DNA of 64,000 nt, from positions 10,230,001 through 10,294,000 of the forward strand of contig NZ_CP108081.1 of assembly GCF_036182465.1 (NCBI RefSeq), given 5' to 3'. Under the pieces are notes generated by a model. The model worked only from the letters and a program-made list of their open reading frames with translations, made no database searches and was not told where the DNA came from. The DNA comes from Streptomyces sp. NBC_00258. GTDB taxonomy: Bacteria; Actinomycetota; Actinomycetes; Streptomycetales; Streptomycetaceae. Shown piece after piece: positions 31,328 to 39,502 of the stretch (its first letter is position 1; the number at the start of each line of letters is the position of its first letter). Made by a program: the position numbers and the translations under genes.

Positions 31328-32830
31328 GTGACCCTGTTGAACAATCACCGAACGCGGCGCAGACGTCTGGGAGTTGCCGCCACCGCGGCGGGCCTCCTGG
31401 CCGCGCTGCTCACGGCCGGTCCGGCGGTCGCGACCCCAGACCCCGGGGACTCGCCGGCCAAGTCGGAGAAGGTTTCCAAGAGCGACGCGGCCGAAGCCAG
31501 GGCCGCGATAGCGAACGGCGAGATACCGGGGCAGGACGAGATAGTCCACTCGGAGAACATCCAGCACCTCGCCAACATCCCCAAGGACACGCTGGCGGGC
31601 ACCAATTCGGACCTGGCCTTCCAGGGCAAGTACGCGTTCGCCGGCAACTACGACGGCTTCCGCATCTTCGACATCAGCAACCCGAAGTCCCCGAAGACGG
31701 TCTCCCAGGTGCTCTGCCCGGGCTCGCAGAACGACATCTCCGTCTCCGGCGACCTGCTCTTCCTCTCCACCGACTCCTCGCGCAGCGACAACTCCTGCAA
31801 CAGCACCACGCAGCCCGCGACCGAGAAGTCCTCCTGGGAGGGCATGAAGGTCTTCGACATCAGCGACAAGAGGAACCCGAAGTACGTCGCGGCCGTCGAG
31901 ACCGCCTGCGGTTCGCACACCCACACGCTGGTGCCGGAGCGCAAGAACGTCTACGTCTACGTCTCCTCGTACTCGCCCAGCGCCTCCTTCCCCGACTGCC
32001 AGCCGCCGCACGACGGCATCTCGGTCATCAAGGTGCCGCGCAAGGCCCCGCAGAAGGCCAAGATCGTCAACTTCCCCGTCCTGTTCCCCGGTTCGGGGCC
32101 TGACGGCGGCGGCAACCCGGGCGGGCCCACCAACCCGGGTGTCTCCAAGACGACCGGCTGCCACGACATCACCGTGCTGCCCTCCAAGGACCTCGCGGCG
32201 GGCGCCTGCATGGGCGACGGCATCCTGTTCTCCATCAAGGACCCGGAGAACCCGAAGATCATCGACCAGGTCCAGGACAACGTGAACTTCGCGTTCTGGC
32301 ACTCGGCGAGCTTCAACCAGAAGGCCAACAAGGTCGTCTTCACCGACGAGCTGGGCGGCGGCGGCGCGGCCACCTGCAACGCGGCCACCGGTCCGAACCG
32401 TGGCGCGGACGGCATCTACGACGTCGTCGGCAAGGGCGACAAGCGCAAGCTCGTCTTCAAGAGCTACTTCAAGATCCCGCGCCACCAGGCGGACACCGAG
32501 AACTGCGTGGCCCACAACGGCTCGCTGATCCCGGTCAAGGGCAAGGACATCATGGTCCAGGCCTGGTACCAGGGCGGCATCTCCGTCTGGGACTTCACCA
32601 ACTCCTCGAAGCCCAAGGAGATCGCCTTCTTCGAGCGCGGTCCGCTGAGCACCACGAGCATGGTCACCGGCGGCTCCTGGTCCGCGTACTACTACAACGG
32701 CTACATCTACTCGAACGACATGGCCAAGGGCTTCGACGTTCTGAAGATCAACGACCGTCGTACGGACCCGGCGAAGTGGGAGCGTCTGCGTGAGCTGAAC
32801 GTCCAGACGCAGCCGGACTACTTCGACTGA
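31328..32830 (+). CDS. secreted LVIVD-repeat protein
   Basis: 500-residue exported protein. The signal peptide covers about residues 1-36 (RTRRRRLGVAATAAGLLAALLTAGPAVA), with an AxA cleavage site. The body is a beta-propeller with LVIVD-type blades: KYAFAGNYDGFRIFDISNPKSPKTV, MKVFDISDKRNPKYVAAV, ILFSIKDPENPKIIDQV and GGISVWDFTNSSKPKEIAFFERGP. Function is not known; such proteins are surface or cell-wall associated. GTG 31328 follows GGGAGGA. It is often divergent from a DUF305 gene in Streptomyces, as here. The last codon and stop lie in an 18-bp tandem repeat. Confidence 0.9.
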   Translation: MTLLNNHRTRRRRLGVAATAAGLLAALLTAGPAVATPDPGDSPAKSEKVSKSDAAEARAAIANGEIPGQDEIVHSENIQHLANIPKDTLAGTNSDLAFQGKYAFAGNYDGFRIFDISNPKSPKTVSQVLCPGSQNDISVSGDLLFLSTDSSRSDNSCNSTTQPATEKSSWEGMKVFDISDKRNPKYVAAVETACGSHTHTLVPERKNVYVYVSSYSPSASFPDCQPPHDGISVIKVPRKAPQKAKIVNFPVLFPGSGPDGGGNPGGPTNPGVSKTTGCHDITVLPSKDLAAGACMGDGILFSIKDPENPKIIDQVQDNVNFAFWHSASFNQKANKVVFTDELGGGGAATCNAATGPNRGADGIYDVVGKGDKRKLVFKSYFKIPRHQADTENCVAHNGSLIPVKGKDIMVQAWYQGGISVWDFTNSSKPKEIAFFERGPLSTTSMVTGGSWSAYYYNGYIYSNDMAKGFDVLKINDRRTDPAKWERLRELNVQTQPDYFD

Positions 32831-32896
32831 CCGGACTGTTCCGACTGACCGGACGGCTTGGGCCGACCGGACCGCTTGGGTCGGCCGGACTACTCC
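32825..32896. repeat. 18-bp tandem repeat spanning the LVIVD stop
   Basis: Four units near 32825, 32843, 32862 and 32880, each beginning GAC/GCC/GTC, then (T)GACCGGAC and ending TTGG or TCC. The first starts with the last codon (GAC) and TGA; the second repeats GACTGACCGGAC exactly. The fourth overlaps the 3' end of the convergent tetR gene. Confidence 0.8.
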
Positions 32897-33606
32897 GGCC
32901 GGCCGGTCCGGTCGGCCTCGTCCGTCTCCCGGTCGTGCTCACGGCCCTGCTCGCGGCTCTCGGGAGCGAAGAACCGTGAGAGGTCCTCGTGGCAGGTCCC
33001 GTCGGGTGCCTCGGCGCCCGGCGGGGCACCCCGCTCCCAGTCGAGCCGGTAGCGCCGGAACAGCTCGGCCCGCAGCGTCCGCAGCGGCATCGGGACCCCG
33101 GGCACAAGCGCCGCGTACACCGAACCCATCAGGAGCGCGCGCAGCATCGGGTAGTCGGTGGCGGCGTCCGGTGAGCCGTAGCGGGCCATGGTGTCGCTGA
33201 GCAGTTCCGCCAGGCGCTGCTGCTCCGCGCACTGCACGAATCCCTCCGCCTGCAGGATGCCCGCCATGTGCTGGCGCATCAGCACGGGGTGATCGCGGGC
33301 CAGGCCCAGGACGGCGTCAATGGCCCGCGCCATGCGTTCCCGACCGTCCTCCGTACGCGGCTCGCGCTCCAGCGCCTCCTCCAGCGTGCGGTGCATCAGC
33401 CGGTGCACCGCCGACTGCACGAGCTGGCGTTTGCCCGGGAAGTAGTACGAGACGAGGCCGCGGGCGGAACCCGCCCGGTCCGCTATGTCGCCCAAGGTCG
33501 TGGCCTCGTACCCACGCTCGCTGACCAGTTCCAGGGCCGCCTGCAGAAGCCTCTCGCGGGAACGCCGCCGCAACTCTTCATTGACCGAGGCGCTGCGAGG
33601 GGACAT
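32890..33606 (-). CDS. TetR-family regulator, autoregulated
   Basis: 238-residue repressor. HTH at about residues 10-60 (RRRSRERLLQAALELVSERGYEATTLGDIADRAGSARGLVSYYFPGKRQLV). The C-terminal part ends in a charged, Arg/Glu-rich tail of about 30 residues (REQGREHDRETDEADRTGRPE) that is probably disordered. ATG 33606 has AGGAG 8 bp upstream. A 19-bp near-palindrome overlaps its promoter, so self-repression is likely. No divergent target is close except a DUF2630 gene 240 bp away. Confidence 0.9.
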   Translation of the reverse strand: MSPRSASVNEELRRRSRERLLQAALELVSERGYEATTLGDIADRAGSARGLVSYYFPGKRQLVQSAVHRLMHRTLEEALEREPRTEDGRERMARAIDAVLGLARDHPVLMRQHMAGILQAEGFVQCAEQQRLAELLSDTMARYGSPDAATDYPMLRALLMGSVYAALVPGVPMPLRTLRAELFRRYRLDWERGAPPGAEAPDGTCHEDLSRFFAPESREQGREHDRETDEADRTGRPE

Positions 33607-33622
33607 CCTATGTACTCCTGCG

Positions 33623-33646
33623 TTGACTGGCTGCCAGCCAACTATA
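33623..33646 (-). promoter_or_regulatory. operator and -10 box of the tetR gene
   Basis: TTGACTGGCTGCCAGCCAA (33623-33641) is a 19-bp palindrome with one mismatched pair. On the minus strand TATAGT (33641-33646) lies directly before it as a -10 box, so the operator covers the start site. Confidence 0.65.
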
Positions 33647-33848
33647 CTCAGCGCACCCGGAGCGGCTCCTGTCAGGGATCTTCTCCGGACTGCCGTCCGC
33701 TCGGGGCGACGCGGGGGATCGTCCCGGGCGGACGGGAAGTATTGCCGCTTCCGTGCCACGCGCACAGCCGCCCGGGCCTGACCAGCAGCTGTCGCCGAGC
33801 CGTCGCCCGCTCCTTACAGTGGGCTGGAGTGCCGAGGAGGCGTGGGAC

Positions 33849-34094
33849 ATGGATCAAGAGCAGATCCTGGCCAGGATCACGGCGATGGTCGACGACGAGC
33901 GCAGGCTCCGCGACGCCGTCGCGTCCGGGCAGATCGACAGCTCGACCGAACACGAACGGCTCGGACAGCTGGAGCGCGAGCTCGACCAGTGCTGGGACCT
34001 GCTGCGCCAGCGGCGCGCGAAGTCCGAGTTCGGCGAGAACCCGGACGAGGCACACGTCCGTCCGTCGTCGCAGGTCGAGGGCTACCAGAGCTGA
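33849..34094 (+). CDS. DUF2630 small helical protein
   Basis: 81-residue protein of the actinobacterial DUF2630 family. It is almost all charged helix, probably a coiled-coil hairpin: ILARITAMVDDERRLRDAVASGQID, then TEHERLGQLERELDQCWDLLRQRRAKSEFGENPDEA, followed by the conserved VRPSSQVEGYQS end. Function is unknown. The ATG has GAGGAGG about 9 bp upstream. It lies between the tetR gene and a convergent HAD gene. Confidence 0.88.
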   Translation: MDQEQILARITAMVDDERRLRDAVASGQIDSSTEHERLGQLERELDQCWDLLRQRRAKSEFGENPDEAHVRPSSQVEGYQS

Positions 34095-34120
34095 CCGGGC
34101 CGCCAGGCCCAGGGCTTCGG

Positions 34121-34813
34121 TCAGCCCGCCAGGTCCAGTACGGGCCGCAGCCCGTCGGGCCGCTCGGTGACCGGCAGGTGGTCGACGAAGTGCAATCCGC
34201 AGCCCAGGGCCGCGGCTCCGCCGTCCGCGCGCCGGTCGTCGCCCACCATCAGGGTGTCCCGCGGATCGGCCCCGAGCGCGTCGCAGGCGGTCGCGAACAG
34301 CCTGGGGTCCGGCTTCTGGATGCCGTGCTCGTACGACAGGACGTATGCGCCGATGTACGGGTCGAGGCCGTGGTCCCTGAACACCGGCCGCAGGTCCCAG
34401 CCGATGTTGCTGACCACGCCGACGGCGACCCCGCGCTCGCGCAGCGCGCCCAGCACCTCGGCGGTGTCGGGGTACGGGCGCCAGGCGGCCGGAGACATAT
34501 GGCGGTCGTACAGCCTGTCGTGCAGCGCCGGATCGGGGAGCGCCACCTGACGGGAGACACCGGTGTACGCCGCCCGGTGCAGTTCGGAGCTCTGGTCGCG
34601 GATGCCCCACTGCGGGGCCACGCCGTCCGGCACCGGTACCGAGGGGAGGGCCCCGCCCGGGAGTGCGCCCACGGCCTCCAGTTCCTTCGCCGTCCGGGTC
34701 AACTCCGGCTCGGACAGCGAGGCATCGGCGTCGGCCAGGACCGCCCGCAGCCAGGACTCGGTGGATTCGATTCGGAAGAGGGTTCCGGAGAAGTCGAACA
34801 ACACGGCAGCCAT
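34121..34813 (-). CDS. HAD-family hydrolase
   Basis: 230-residue HAD phosphatase. Motif I VLFDFSGTLFRIE (residues 4-16) has FDFSGT: the first Asp nucleophile is kept but the usual third residue Asp (DxDGT) is Ser, as in some HAD groups that act on non-phosphomonoester substrates or with altered proton transfer. Motif II VGVVSNIGW (about 130), motif III Lys in HGIQKPDPRLF (about 163), motif IV TLMVGDDRRADG (about 183). ATG 34813 is chosen where motif spacing fits; it has no clear ribosome site. GTG/ATG at 34843 is an alternative. Confidence 0.87.
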   Translation of the reverse strand: MAAVLFDFSGTLFRIESTESWLRAVLADADASLSEPELTRTAKELEAVGALPGGALPSVPVPDGVAPQWGIRDQSSELHRAAYTGVSRQVALPDPALHDRLYDRHMSPAAWRPYPDTAEVLGALRERGVAVGVVSNIGWDLRPVFRDHGLDPYIGAYVLSYEHGIQKPDPRLFATACDALGADPRDTLMVGDDRRADGGAAALGCGLHFVDHLPVTERPDGLRPVLDLAG

Positions 34814-34865
34814 GCGCTGGACTTTACCGGCGCTTCTGTCCAACGCCCGGCCGCCGTGGGGTGGT

Positions 34866-34994
34866 TCAGGTCAGTGGGGCCGGAGCCGGGGTGCCGTAGA
34901 AGGTGGCGGGCGGCCAACCACGGGACTCGGCAAGCTCGTTGAGGAGGTTCGCGATCTCGATCGGGTTGATGACGTTCTCCGTCGGGGTGTCCAT
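34866..34994 (-). CDS. 42-residue ORF of unknown function (or gene remnant)
   Basis: Reads MDTPTENVINPIEIANLLNEL, then AESRGWPPATFYGTPAPAPLT. Codon third positions are strongly G/C (36 of 42) as in real genes here, and the sequence looks protein-like. The frame is open back to a TAA at about 35024 but has no other start; the ATG itself has no ribosome site, and AGGGGG lies about 27 bases upstream. It could be a small protein, or the surviving 3' end of a lost gene. A strong hairpin at 35031-35062 precedes it. Not recognised as any family. Confidence 0.45.
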   Translation of the reverse strand: MDTPTENVINPIEIANLLNELAESRGWPPATFYGTPAPAPLT

Positions 34995-35030
34995 GACCGA
35001 GACGAAATGCTGGACAAGTTGCCCCCTTTA

Positions 35031-35062
35031 CGCGGCTCTGCCGGGTGTCTCCCGGAGCCGCG
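35031..35062. terminator. hairpin between PAP2 gene and the 42-residue ORF
   Basis: CGCGGCTC ... GAGCCGCG outer arms with CCGGG ... CCCGG inside (35031-35062). It is 86 bp downstream of the PAP2 stop on the minus strand and directly upstream of TAAAGGGGG and the small ORF. It may terminate the PAP2 transcript or act as a leader hairpin for the small ORF. Confidence 0.6.
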
Positions 35063-35147
35063 TTCGATCGTGTGCACGGTCGTGGGGCGGGTGGGCCTGA
35101 ACAGATTCGTCCGCGAGTGGAGGCGGCGGACAGGGTCGGCGGTGCGG

Positions 35148-35834
35148 TCAGCGCAGCTCGGCGGTGCCCCGGAACCTCGTGTACGACGCCACCGCGAGCG
35201 CCACCGCCAGCACGCCCAGCAGCCAGCCGCCGAGCACGTCCGACGACCAGTGCACGCCCAGCCAGATACGGGTGAGTCCGACACCGAGGACGGACACGAC
35301 GGAGAGGGTGAGCGCGATGCGCCACAGGACGCGTCCGGCGCCGTACAGGTGCATGAGCCACAGCAGCAGGCCGCACACGACCGTGGCCGTCATGGCGTGG
35401 CCGGACGGATAGGCCGCGAAGTGGGCGGAGTCCACGGGGTCCGGCCAGACCGGACGCTTCCGGTCGACCGCCGCCTTGAGCCCCTGCTGGAGCAGTGTGC
35501 CGAGCACACATGTGGCGGTCAGCCACAGCGCGAGCCACCATGCCGAGTGGTGCAGCACCAGCCAGAGCACGGCGACGGCGCACAGCGCGCGCATCGTCCA
35601 GGGGTCCCACACCCAGTCCGTGAGGATGCGGAACGTCTGGGTGGTGTCGGGGTCGTCGACGGCCCAGCGGTGGGTGGTGCGGGCGATGTCGCCGTCGAGG
35701 GCGATGAGCGGGTCCCAGGACATCGCGACCAGGACGAGCAACAGTACGGACGGAAGGGCGACAGCCGCCGCGACACGTACGGCGATCCCGGGACCAGGAG
35801 CGTGGGGCGGCGAGTCGACGGGTGGGGAGTGCAT
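35148..35834 (-). CDS. PAP2-family membrane phosphatase
   Basis: 228-residue integral membrane phosphatidic-acid-phosphatase-type protein with about six helices. The three catalytic motifs are present: KAAVDRKRP (about 121-129), YPSGHAMT (about 142-149) and the third in TRIWLGVHWSSDVLGG (about 188-203). Substrates in this family are lipid phosphates or undecaprenyl diphosphate, and the active site faces outward. The ATG at 35834 has weak upstream signals. It is next to, but not overlapping, the M56 peptidase gene upstream on the same strand (66 bp). Confidence 0.93.
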   Translation of the reverse strand: MHSPPVDSPPHAPGPGIAVRVAAAVALPSVLLLVLVAMSWDPLIALDGDIARTTHRWAVDDPDTTQTFRILTDWVWDPWTMRALCAVAVLWLVLHHSAWWLALWLTATCVLGTLLQQGLKAAVDRKRPVWPDPVDSAHFAAYPSGHAMTATVVCGLLLWLMHLYGAGRVLWRIALTLSVVSVLGVGLTRIWLGVHWSSDVLGGWLLGVLAVALAVASYTRFRGTAELR

Positions 35835-35900
35835 ACACCGATCCTCGCCGACCGGTGGGGTCGAAAGCCAACCCGGGGTGTCCGGGGCGCTGCGAGTCGG

Positions 35901-36833
35901 CTAACCGAGCGCCCGCAAACCGGGCACGAAGGTCACCAGCACCGGGATCACCGGCACCAGCGCGGCGGCCGCCGTGAGCCGCAGCCGACGGGCGGGCGGA
36001 AGGCGGTCCGGGGGAGTGAGCAGCCGGTGGACGCGCTGTGGAACATGGGCATGTGGCGTGGGGCAGGGGCCGAACACGCCCCGGTCCTCGTTGAGTTCGA
36101 CCAGCGCGAGGGCGGTCGTCAGGCGGCCGAAGCGGCGCGACGCCATGTCGTCCGCGGCGAGTTCGACCAGCCTGTGCATCTCGTCACGGAACGCCGCGAA
36201 CACCGGGACTTGCGGAAAGCCGTTGGCCAGCGCGGCCGAGGAGTGCAGCAGCCAGTCGTGCCGGGCCTGCGCGTGCCCCTGCTCGTGGGCGAGCACCGCA
36301 TCCAGCTGCCGTCCCTTGAGACGGCGCAACGCGGCCGTGGTGATGACGAGTTGGGGCGCCGCTCCCGGCAGCCACCAGGCGTCGGGGCGCTCGCCCTCAA
36401 GGACGACCAGACGATCGCTGCCGGGCTCCTCACCGGGCAACACCGGGGCGCGTACGAGGAGTTCGGCCCGCTCTCGACGGCGCCGGGTCCTGGCCCGGGT
36501 GATCTCGCGGGCCAGCATCGTGGCGCTCCAGACACCGCCGAGCGCGAGTGTCACCGCGGTCGCCGCGGCCCAGGGCCCTCCGGCGAGCGCGTAGCTCTCC
36601 ACGACGGCATGCGGGGCGGGGGCAAAGACATGGCCCCGGACGGCCTGCCAGGCGGCCGCCGCGCTGAGCGTCATCGACAGCGCGCAGCACAGCAGAACGG
36701 CCATCACCACGCACTGCCACACCCACAGGGCGACCACCGGTTCACGGTCATGCCAGTCCGTTCGGGCGAGCAGCCGCGGAGCGAGGACGGCGGCCAGGGC
36801 GCCGAGCAGCAGCAGTGCCGCGGGGACCATCAT
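35901..36833 (-). CDS. M56-family membrane metallopeptidase (BlaR1-like)
   Basis: 310-residue membrane zinc peptidase. N-terminal helices at about 5-22, 37-58 and 88-108; then a cytosolic loop with the zinc site HEQGH (183-187) and the third ligand Glu224 in LVELAADDMAS; a last helix near 288-305. In Streptomyces M56 proteins usually stand next to a BlaI/MecI repressor gene that they cleave; none is visible on either side here. The ATG ATG at 36833/36830 leaves two possible starts. Likely role: signalling protease of cell-envelope stress. Confidence 0.92.
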   Translation of the reverse strand: MMVPAALLLLGALAAVLAPRLLARTDWHDREPVVALWVWQCVVMAVLLCCALSMTLSAAAAWQAVRGHVFAPAPHAVVESYALAGGPWAAATAVTLALGGVWSATMLAREITRARTRRRRERAELLVRAPVLPGEEPGSDRLVVLEGERPDAWWLPGAAPQLVITTAALRRLKGRQLDAVLAHEQGHAQARHDWLLHSSAALANGFPQVPVFAAFRDEMHRLVELAADDMASRRFGRLTTALALVELNEDRGVFGPCPTPHAHVPQRVHRLLTPPDRLPPARRLRLTAAAALVPVIPVLVTFVPGLRALG

Positions 36834-36940
36834 GGCTGCAGCCTATGAGCGGGGCTCCGCCCACGGATACGGGCTGTCGCGGCAAGTGACGTACACCACG
36901 GTTTCGTAAAGCGGGTTCAGGGCCTGGGCGATGCCCTGTT

Positions 36941-37050
36941 CGGAACGTGACATGCGCCGGCCCGGAACGTGGGAAGCATCGGCCCGGAACGTGAGCAGCG
37001 CTGGTTCGGAACGTGAGAAGTGCCGGTTCAGAGTGTGAGAAGCATGGCCA
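36941..37050. repeat. five 22-bp tandem repeats over the DUF5134 stop
   Basis: Units start at 36941, 36963, 36985, 37007 and 37029, exactly 22 bp apart, with core CGGAACGTGAGAAG. The last (37029-37050) encodes the end of the DUF5134 protein. Where it holds the stop TGA (minus strand), the other copies have CGA. The remaining units fill the gap to the M56 gene. Confidence 0.9.
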
Positions 37051-37633
37051 GCATTCCGATGCCCATCGAGAGACGGCACGCCCGCGCCAGCTCCAGCCGA
37101 TCACCCCACCCGGCGGCACGCACACTGCCTCCGGATCCATGCCGAGCCCCGAGCTCACGTCCAGATCCAGGCATGCGCCCAGGTCCAGGTCCGGGCACAC
37201 CCCCAGGTCCGGCGACGGCGACCGGCATCAACCGTGTGCCGGTCCACAGCACATACGCGGTGAAGTACGCGAGAAGCACCCCCGTCAGCGCGGGAACCCC
37301 GGCGTGCGCCCCGCTCGCCATCACCGCCGCCATGTAGGCCATCGCGAACGCGCCCACCAGGTGGTGCAGATGGTGGGCGCTGCTCCGGGCGGCCCACAGG
37401 GCACGCAGCGCGGCCGCCCCGAACACCGCCGCGTAGGCGACCCAGGCCCATCGCGGCGGCGCGAGTGTGGCCGCCGGCACGGCCATCGCGGCCATCCCGA
37501 ACCCCATCAGCGCCTCACCGCCCGCGGTACGGCGCTGCTCCTCGACCCTGCTGCGCATCCGCAGCAGACAGTAGGCCCCGGTCGCCGCGCACAGCGCGAC
37601 GAGCAGCCAGCCCGGTGACGCAGGACCGTGCAC
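37028..37633 (-). CDS. DUF5134 membrane protein
   Basis: 201-residue membrane protein with about five helices: 8-25 (GWLLVALCAATGAYCLL), 43-60, 64-85, 93-112, 116-135, and one at the C-terminus (about 185-200). His-rich AHHLHHLVGAFAMAYMA near 86-102 is typical of DUF5134, some members of which may bind copper or haem. A Gly/Pro-rich loop precedes the last helix. GTG 37633 has GGGGAGG upstream. The longer open frame on this strand to 39544 is a shadow of the FUSC gene. Confidence 0.87.
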   Translation of the reverse strand: MHGPASPGWLLVALCAATGAYCLLRMRSRVEEQRRTAGGEALMGFGMAAMAVPAATLAPPRWAWVAYAAVFGAAALRALWAARSSAHHLHHLVGAFAMAYMAAVMASGAHAGVPALTGVLLAYFTAYVLWTGTRLMPVAVAGPGGVPGPGPGRMPGSGRELGARHGSGGSVRAAGWGDRLELARACRLSMGIGMLAMLLTL

Positions 37634-37813
37634 CGCGCACCTCCCCGCTCGACGGTGTCGAACAGTCCGCCCGAAGAGATGCCCGGCCCGGGCGGAGCGC
37701 AAGCGAGCGCAAGGGTGTACACGGGGGAGCGTGCGGGGGTGCGCCGCAGGCGGAAGGCTCTGTGGGCGGGCAGCTCCCACGAGCAGCACGAGCAGCGTCA
37801 CCCACGGGCGATA

Positions 37814-37842
37814 TGTTTCACGAGTAAAACACCTGCTAATCT
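37814..37842 (+). promoter_or_regulatory. operator and -10 box before FUSC-marR
   Basis: TGTTTCACGAGTAAAACA (37814-37831) is an 18-bp partial palindrome (14 of 18 positions symmetrical) lying on the -35 region. TAATCT (37837-37842) is the -10 box, 7 bp before ATG 37850. It is probably the site of the MarR protein encoded by the second gene of the operon. Confidence 0.6.
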
Positions 37843-37849
37843 TATGGCC

Positions 37850-39502
37850 ATGAGCAGTGCCGCACCCAGTCCCACCCCCGCACGCCGACTGCCTCTCGCC
37901 GGCGTCCTGCGCGTCGGCCGGCCCTCCGACATCTGGTTCAAGCCCGCGCTGAGCGTGGTCGTCGCGGTGGGCGTGCCGAACCTGACGCTGCTGACGCTCG
38001 GTCGGCTGGACCTCGCGATGTACACGATGGCCGGGTCGCTCTGCGCGCTCTACGCCCACAACCTGCCGTACGCGGCTCGCGCCCGGGCCCTCGCCTGGGT
38101 CGTGCTCGGCATGCTCGCCTCGGTCGCGGTAGCCCTGGTCACGGCGTCGCTCACGTCCTCCGCCGTGGTCCTCGTCGCGGTCGGCGCGCTGCTCGCCGCC
38201 GCCCAGAAGGCGCTGTGCGACGCGACGGGCATCGGCCCGCCCGGACCGGTGATCTTCGCCTTCATCAGCTCGGCCTCCCTTTTCACCCCTCAGACGCTCG
38301 GCCAGGTTCCCGGCCATCTCGCCCTCGCCGCCGCGGCAGGCATCTGGGCGTGGCTCGTCGGCATGGCCCCCCGCCTCGTACGACCGCACGGGCCGGAGCG
38401 CCGGGCCACGGCGCGAGCCCTGAATGCCGCCGCCGCGTACGCCGAGACGTCCGCCACCGCTTCCCCCGGACACGAGCGCGCCAGGGCGGCCGGGGCCGCC
38501 GCCGTGCACGCCGCCTGGCAGTCGCTGCTCGCCACCGGCGGCCGCTCGGAGCCACGGCGTGCCCTCGAACGGCTCGTCGTGCGGGCCGAGATCGCGCTCG
38601 CCGCACCCGCCGACACGGACCCCGGACGGCTGCGCTCCTGGGCGCGCGACCTGCGCGGAACGGGCCCCGCGCCGAGCGTGGACCTGGCCTCGGCGGCCGA
38701 CGAACTCCTCGGTGTGGAGGCCGAACGGGTCGCGGGCAGGCGCCCGTTGGCCGACCGGCTCGGCCCGCTCCTGCCCCTCGCCCTGCGCACCGCGCTCGGC
38801 TGTGCCCTCGCCGGCTATGTGTCGCTGGCGCTCGGCGTCGGCCGCCCGTACTGGGCCCTGGTCACCGCCGCCTCGCTCTACCAGGCGAACATCACGCTGA
38901 CCTGGAGCCGCGGAGTGCAGCGCGTCGTCGGCAACCTCGTCGGCGTACTCCTCTTCGCGGCCGTCGCCCCGCTCGCCCACCTCGGCCCCGCCGCCCTCGT
39001 CCTGTGCTGCCTCGCCTTCAACTTCGGCGCGGAGGCCCTGATCAGCCGCAACTACTGGCTCGGCAGCATCTGCGTGACCCCGATGGCGCTGCTGATCACC
39101 GAGTTCACGGGCTTCCAGCGGCCCGGCGAGCTGATGACGGACCGGATCGTGGACACGGTCGTCGGCGCGCTGGTCGGCTTCGTCGCGGCGGTCGCGGTCA
39201 CCAACCGGCGTGCCGGAGACCGCATCGAAAACGCCCTCGAAACGGTGGAACGGGCCTGTGAACACGCCGCGCGACTGATCGCCGCCGAGCGACCCGGTGC
39301 CGGCGCCCTGGAAGCCGCCCGTCGTCAGCTGGCCGCGGCGCTCGTCGAGCTGCGCGCCACGGTCGACGCGGCCGCGGGCGAGTGGTGGCAACGCGCCGTG
39401 CCGGAGGAGCGGGTGCTGCTCGCCGAGCGGACCGGACACCGTACGCTCGCGACTGCGGTACGACGGCAGGGACTGCACGTTCTGGAGGGCACACGGGCAT
39501 GA
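37850..39502 (+). CDS. FUSC-family transporter
   Basis: 550-residue membrane protein, second FUSC/ArAE member in the window. Two helical membrane blocks, about 35-165 (ALSVVVAVGVPNLTLLTLG, ALAWVVLGMLASVAVALVTA, AAGIWAWLVGMAP) and about 305-455 (ALRTALGCALAGYVSLALGVGRPYWALVTAASLYQ, GNLVGVLLFAAVAPLA, IVDTVVGALVGFVAAVAV), each followed by a soluble helical domain. ATG 37850 fits a leaderless start 7 bp after the -10 box; ATG 37844 is two codons longer. The stop overlaps the marR start (ATGA), so exporter and regulator are made together. Confidence 0.92.
   Translation: MSSAAPSPTPARRLPLAGVLRVGRPSDIWFKPALSVVVAVGVPNLTLLTLGRLDLAMYTMAGSLCALYAHNLPYAARARALAWVVLGMLASVAVALVTASLTSSAVVLVAVGALLAAAQKALCDATGIGPPGPVIFAFISSASLFTPQTLGQVPGHLALAAAAGIWAWLVGMAPRLVRPHGPERRATARALNAAAAYAETSATASPGHERARAAGAAAVHAAWQSLLATGGRSEPRRALERLVVRAEIALAAPADTDPGRLRSWARDLRGTGPAPSVDLASAADELLGVEAERVAGRRPLADRLGPLLPLALRTALGCALAGYVSLALGVGRPYWALVTAASLYQANITLTWSRGVQRVVGNLVGVLLFAAVAPLAHLGPAALVLCCLAFNFGAEALISRNYWLGSICVTPMALLITEFTGFQRPGELMTDRIVDTVVGALVGFVAAVAVTNRRAGDRIENALETVERACEHAARLIAAERPGAGALEAARRQLAAALVELRATVDAAAGEWWQRAVPEERVLLAERTGHRTLATAVRRQGLHVLEGTRA

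Noticed and set aside
34563..36848. 761-codon open frame on the plus strand
   Set aside because: It runs antisense to the HAD, PAP2 and M56 genes, whose motifs are clear. Long antisense frames are expected at this G+C content.
36941..37050. possible CRISPR array
   Set aside because: Five 22-bp units are directly adjacent with no spacers, and no cas genes are nearby. It is a plain tandem repeat.
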